Origin: Ruminococcus flavefaciens
Lineage (GTDB): Bacteria; Bacillota; Clostridia; Oscillospirales; Ruminococcaceae
DNA: 64,000 nt
Direction of reading: 5' to 3'
Assembly (NCBI RefSeq): GCF_900119075.1
Contig: NZ_FPIP01000001.1
Coordinates: forward strand, 124,001-188,000
Below, one piece after another: positions 60,685 through 64,000 of the stretch. The stretch's first letter is position 1, and each line of letters starts with the position of its first letter. Made by a program: the position numbers and the translations under genes. The notes beneath the pieces are model-generated. The model saw nothing but the letters and a program-made list of their open reading frames with translations, searched no databases and was not told the DNA's origin.

Positions 60685-61669
60685 TATTTCCATATTCATT
60701 CCCCATATCGGCTGCCCTCATATGTGCAGCTTCTGTGACCAGCGCACTATCAGCGGAGCGCAGCACGCTCCCACAGGAGACGAGGTCAGGGAGATATGCG
60801 AAAGGGCTGTCCGTGAGGTAAAGGAGCCCGAAAACGCTGAGATAGCCTTTTTCGGCGGCAGCTTTACCGCAATTTCCCGTGATTATATGGTGGAGCTCCT
60901 TGAAGCGGCTCATGATTTTATCGGTGAGGGAAAGTTCAGCGGCATACGCTGTTCCACACGTCCCGACTGCATAGATTTTGAAGTTTTGAAGCTCCTCAAA
61001 GAGTACGGCGTCACCGCCATAGAGCTGGGAGCGCAATCACTTGACGACGAGGTGCTTACCCTTAACGAGCGCGGACATACCGCACAGGACGTTGAGGACG
61101 CCTGCCAGCTCATAAGAGCATTCGGCTTTGAGCTGGGCTTGCAGATGATGATAGGGCTCTACGGCAGCACTCCCGAAAAGGAGTGGGCGACTATTGAGCG
61201 TATAATTGCTCTCAGTCCAGATACGGTGCGTATCTATCCCGTAGTTGTGCTGAAAAACACCCGTCTGGGAGAGCTTCTGCTGTCGGGAGAATACAAGCCT
61301 TTCAGCTTTGACAAGGCGGTGGAGACAGCCGCTTCTGCAATGGCTATGTTCGAGGACAGCGGCATAAGAGTAATAAAATGCGGACTTCACGCCAGCGAAT
61401 TCGTGGAGCATGACATGGTGGGCGGATTTTATCACCCTGCTTTCAGAGAGCTATGTGAAGCGCTGATATACCGCCATAATATGGAATTTGAGCTGAAAAG
61501 CGCAGGGGAAATGCCAAAAAACGCTGTAATTGCAGTGAATCCGTCCTGTATAAGCAAGGCGACAGGACAGAAAAAGTCAAATATCATCTATTTCAAAAAT
61601 CTTGGAACAGATGTGAAGATAATCGGAGACGAAAGCGTTCCGAAATACAGATGTATGCTGAGGAGGTGA
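60671..61669 (+). CDS. Radical SAM protein of the Elp3-like / TIGR01212-type family
   Basis: 332 residues from ATG 60671, overlapping rnc by 14 bases. [4Fe-4S] site GCPHMCSFCDQ (C-x3-C-x2-C), then EIAFFGGSFTAI, RCSTRPDCID, IELGAQSLDD and GLQMMIGLYGSTPEKEW, the Elp3-like radical SAM pattern. No acetyltransferase domain follows, unlike true Elp3. Commonly found between rnc and smc in Clostridia. Substrate unknown; tRNA modification is plausible. Confidence 0.9.
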   Translation: MKHSNISIFIPHIGCPHMCSFCDQRTISGAQHAPTGDEVREICERAVREVKEPENAEIAFFGGSFTAISRDYMVELLEAAHDFIGEGKFSGIRCSTRPDCIDFEVLKLLKEYGVTAIELGAQSLDDEVLTLNERGHTAQDVEDACQLIRAFGFELGLQMMIGLYGSTPEKEWATIERIIALSPDTVRIYPVVVLKNTRLGELLLSGEYKPFSFDKAVETAASAMAMFEDSGIRVIKCGLHASEFVEHDMVGGFYHPAFRELCEALIYRHNMEFELKSAGEMPKNAVIAVNPSCISKATGQKKSNIIYFKNLGTDVKIIGDESVPKYRCMLRR

Positions 61670-61673
61670 GCGA

Positions 61674-64000
61674 ATGTACCTGAAATCACTGGAAATACAG
61701 GGATTTAAGTCCTTTCCCGATAAGATAAGTCTGACCTTTGACAAGGGACTTACCGCAGTTGTCGGTCCTAACGGAAGCGGCAAGAGCAATATCGGCGACT
61801 CGGTGCGCTGGGTACTGGGCGAGCAGTCCACAAAAACGCTCCGAGGCAATAAAATGGAGGACGTCATCTTCTCGGGTACTGTTGCGAGAAAGCCTATGGG
61901 CTTTGCGGCAGTTACGCTGAATATCGATAACTCCGACAAGACTCTCCCCGACATGGATGATGAGGTGGCTATCACTCGTAAGCTTTACCGAAGCGGCGAG
62001 AGTGAGTACATGATATGCGGCAAGCCATGCCGTCTGAAGGACATTAACGAACTCTTCATGGACACAGGTCTTGGACGCGACGGCTACTCCATTATCGGAC
62101 AGGGACGTATCGCCGAGATAGTCGGTGCAAAGAGCTCCGAGCGCCGCGACATATTTGAAGAAGCGGCAGGTATCTCAAAGTTCCGCTACAAGAAACTGGA
62201 GGCTGAGAGAAAGCTCACCGCCGCACAGGAAAATCTCCTTCGTCTGACGGATATCCTGTCGGAACTGGAGGGCAGAGTGGAGCCGCTCCGCATACAGTCG
62301 CAAAAGGCTGAGAAGTTCATAAAGCTTGCCGAGGAGCGCAAGAAGCTGGAAATATCCGTCTGGGTGACAAAGCTGGACGAGATGAAGGTAAAGCTTGACG
62401 AGATAGAGAGCAAGATACTCGTCAGCAAGAACGAGTACGAGAATATCGAGAACGATATCCAGCGCGAGGAGCAGAAGATAGCAGACGGTATCAGAAAGAT
62501 GCAGGAGAGCACCATGCGTGCCGACGAACTCCGCCGCAAAATGCTGGAGGAGGAGCAGACCTCATCGGAGATGAAGTCTGGTATCGCCGTTCTCGAAAAC
62601 GATATAAAGCACTGCAACGAGGCAGTTGAAGCCGCTCAGAAGAACATCGACAGCTCCGAAGAAGCCAAGAAAGCTCTGGAGCAGGAGCGCAAGGCTGCTC
62701 TTGACGGACTTGCAGAGCTTGAAGCAAAGAAAAAGACTCTTGAAGCCGAGATAAAGGCTGCCGAGGAGAGCTTCGAGAAAGCCGAGAACGAGAGCTCAAA
62801 GCTGGGAGACTCCGTTGACAAGGCAGGCAGCGAGATAAACGCTATGTACATCAGGCAGAGCGAGCACCGCTTCACTATCGAGTCCTCAAAGGCGACCATA
62901 GAGGAGCAGACCGCCCGTCTTGCCGAGCTCCGCGAAAGCAGCGGCGATATCAGCCGCAAGCTCAGCGAGTATCAGAGTCAGGCTGCCGAGATAAAGGCAG
63001 AGAAAGAGAAGAACGCAGCGAGAGCCGAGGAGCTCCGCAACAAGCTCAGCGGACTTGAAAGACTTTACAAGTCGCGCCGCGAGGGCTTCGAGCAGGCTAA
63101 GAACGACTTCGAGCTAGCGCTCTATGAGCTGAAAGACAAGCAGCAGCGCCGCAAGATACTCACCGACCTTGAAAACAATATGGAGGGCTTTGCAGGCAGC
63201 GTAAAGCAGGTTCTGAAAGCCTCAAAGCAGGGACGTATCGGCGGAGTAATGGGCACTGTAGCTCAGAATATAGGCGTTGAGCCAAAGTACGCAGTAGCAG
63301 TTGAGACTGCGCTGGGCGGCGCAATGCAGAACATCATCGTCGAAAACGAGGACATCGCAAAGCGCTGTATCCGTTTCCTTAAAGAGCAGAAGGGCGGACG
63401 TGCAACATTCCTGCCTATCACATCTGTAAAGGGCTACGAGCTCCGCGAGCAGGGGCTTGAAAACTGCGAGGGCTTCGTGGCAAATGCCAACAAGATAGTG
63501 ACTTATGACCAGAAATTCAGCGGTATAATCGCTTCACTTCTGGGACGCATAGTCATCGCAGAGGATATCGACACCGCAACTCTTATAGCCAAGAAATACG
63601 GCTACAAGTTCAAGATAGTAACTCTCGACGGACAGGTCATCAATGCAGGCGGTTCATTCACAGGCGGTTCCGCACAGCGTTCGGGCGGTATCATAACCCG
63701 TAAGAACGAGATAGACACTCTCGACGCCGAGATAGTAAAGCTGGAATCAGAGCGGGACACTCTCCGCGAAAAGGCAGAGAAGCTCCGCGCCGAATCCGAG
63801 AAGCTCCGCTTTGATACGGAGGCTGCAAAGGAAGAACAGGCACAGTGCGAGGCTGACAGAGTCCGCATTGGAGCAGAGCTCAACAGCCTTGCTTCACTGG
63901 AGGAGCAGTTCCGCGCACAGTCGGAGAACTCCGAGAAAGCAGCAGCAGAGATACAGCAGCGCATAGCTGCCGCAAAGCAGAGCATAGTCGATTCGGAAAA
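61674..64000 (+). CDS. smc: Chromosome segregation ATPase SMC (3' end outside window)
   Basis: 776 codons present. Walker A VVGPNGSGKSNIGDSVRW near residue 24-41, then EDVIFSGTVARKPMGFA and GQGRIAEIVGAKSSERRDIFEEAAG; long N-terminal coiled coil; hinge about 505-670 (GSVKQVLKASKQGRIGGVMGTVAQNI, GGSFTGGSAQRSGG); start of the return coil at the end. AGGAGGTG 6 bases before ATG. The C-terminal ATPase half lies beyond 64000. Confidence 0.97.
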   Translation, partial: MYLKSLEIQGFKSFPDKISLTFDKGLTAVVGPNGSGKSNIGDSVRWVLGEQSTKTLRGNKMEDVIFSGTVARKPMGFAAVTLNIDNSDKTLPDMDDEVAITRKLYRSGESEYMICGKPCRLKDINELFMDTGLGRDGYSIIGQGRIAEIVGAKSSERRDIFEEAAGISKFRYKKLEAERKLTAAQENLLRLTDILSELEGRVEPLRIQSQKAEKFIKLAEERKKLEISVWVTKLDEMKVKLDEIESKILVSKNEYENIENDIQREEQKIADGIRKMQESTMRADELRRKMLEEEQTSSEMKSGIAVLENDIKHCNEAVEAAQKNIDSSEEAKKALEQERKAALDGLAELEAKKKTLEAEIKAAEESFEKAENESSKLGDSVDKAGSEINAMYIRQSEHRFTIESSKATIEEQTARLAELRESSGDISRKLSEYQSQAAEIKAEKEKNAARAEELRNKLSGLERLYKSRREGFEQAKNDFELALYELKDKQQRRKILTDLENNMEGFAGSVKQVLKASKQGRIGGVMGTVAQNIGVEPKYAVAVETALGGAMQNIIVENEDIAKRCIRFLKEQKGGRATFLPITSVKGYELREQGLENCEGFVANANKIVTYDQKFSGIIASLLGRIVIAEDIDTATLIAKKYGYKFKIVTLDGQVINAGGSFTGGSAQRSGGIITRKNEIDTLDAEIVKLESERDTLREKAEKLRAESEKLRFDTEAAKEEQAQCEADRVRIGAELNSLASLEEQFRAQSENSEKAAAEIQQRIAAAKQSIVDSE

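Overview
The window reads as chromosomal DNA of a cellulosome-producing Ruminococcus, closest in style to R. flavefaciens. Five secreted proteins carry dockerin modules: a GH26, a GH9, a serpin, a CotH-type protein and a transglutaminase-like protein. The GH26 and GH9 dockerins share the near-identical KGDANCDG / AGDANCDG form that I associate with R. flavefaciens. Threonine-rich linkers, sigma-A promoters with 16-17 bp spacers, intrinsic terminators and Firmicutes core genes (smpB-ssrA, infC-rpmI-rplT, dprA-topA-trmFO, plsX-rnc-smc, mreB, recD2) agree. cotJABC and spoIIR show a sporulation-capable ancestry. The species name is inference.

Layout. 1-4.6 kb: riboflavin operon (ribE end, ribBA, ribH, HAD phosphatase) interleaved with a DUF4097-like lipoprotein and two small membrane proteins. 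4.7-8.1 kb: recD2-mreB on the minus strand, with a duplicated scrap of the mreB 3' end. 8.2-16.4 kb: minus-strand accessory genes (GNAT, acyltransferase, lipoprotein, dockerin-SH3-transglutaminase protein, ECF sigma/anti-sigma pair, dockerin serpin). 16.5-18.4 kb: an Lsa-type ABC-F gene behind a long attenuator-like leader. 18.4-24.0 kb: tRNA-Gly(CCC), cysteine hydrolase, TetR regulator with a palindromic operator, CotH-dockerin protein, EAL phosphodiesterase. 24.4-24.6 kb: candidate small RNA.

24.8-32.5 kb is the most unusual region. One plus-strand operon encodes a degenerate EAL protein, a membrane-anchored TasA/camelysin-like protein, a SipW-type (Ser-His) signal peptidase, a membrane-anchored McrB-like AAA+ ATPase, a 986-residue fusion (DUF2357/McrC-like domain, long charged coiled coil, second SipW-type signal peptidase) and two small helical proteins. 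I know of no described system with this architecture.

32.5-36.9 kb: tmRNA and smpB with a truncated S66 peptidase between them, nadE-nicotinamidase, thrH and a small export protein. 37-42.2 kb: tandem lipoprotein transpeptidases and a sortase-anchored metallophosphoesterase. 42.3-43.5 kb: cotJABC. 43.9-49.8 kb: leucine-rich-repeat protein, GH26 mannanase, GH9 cellulase. 49.9-64 kb: soluble FtsH-like protease, spoIIR, infC operon (AUU start), SpoU methylase, dprA-topA-trmFO-plsX-rnc-radical SAM-smc (smc runs off the end).

How it fits together: the dockerin proteins would dock on a cellulosome scaffold encoded elsewhere. GH26 and GH9 attack mannan and cellulose, while the serpin and CotH/transglutaminase proteins are non-catalytic or protective additions. 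Two EAL proteins and a candidate RNA flank the secretion/ATPase operon, hinting at c-di-GMP-linked control of a surface structure.
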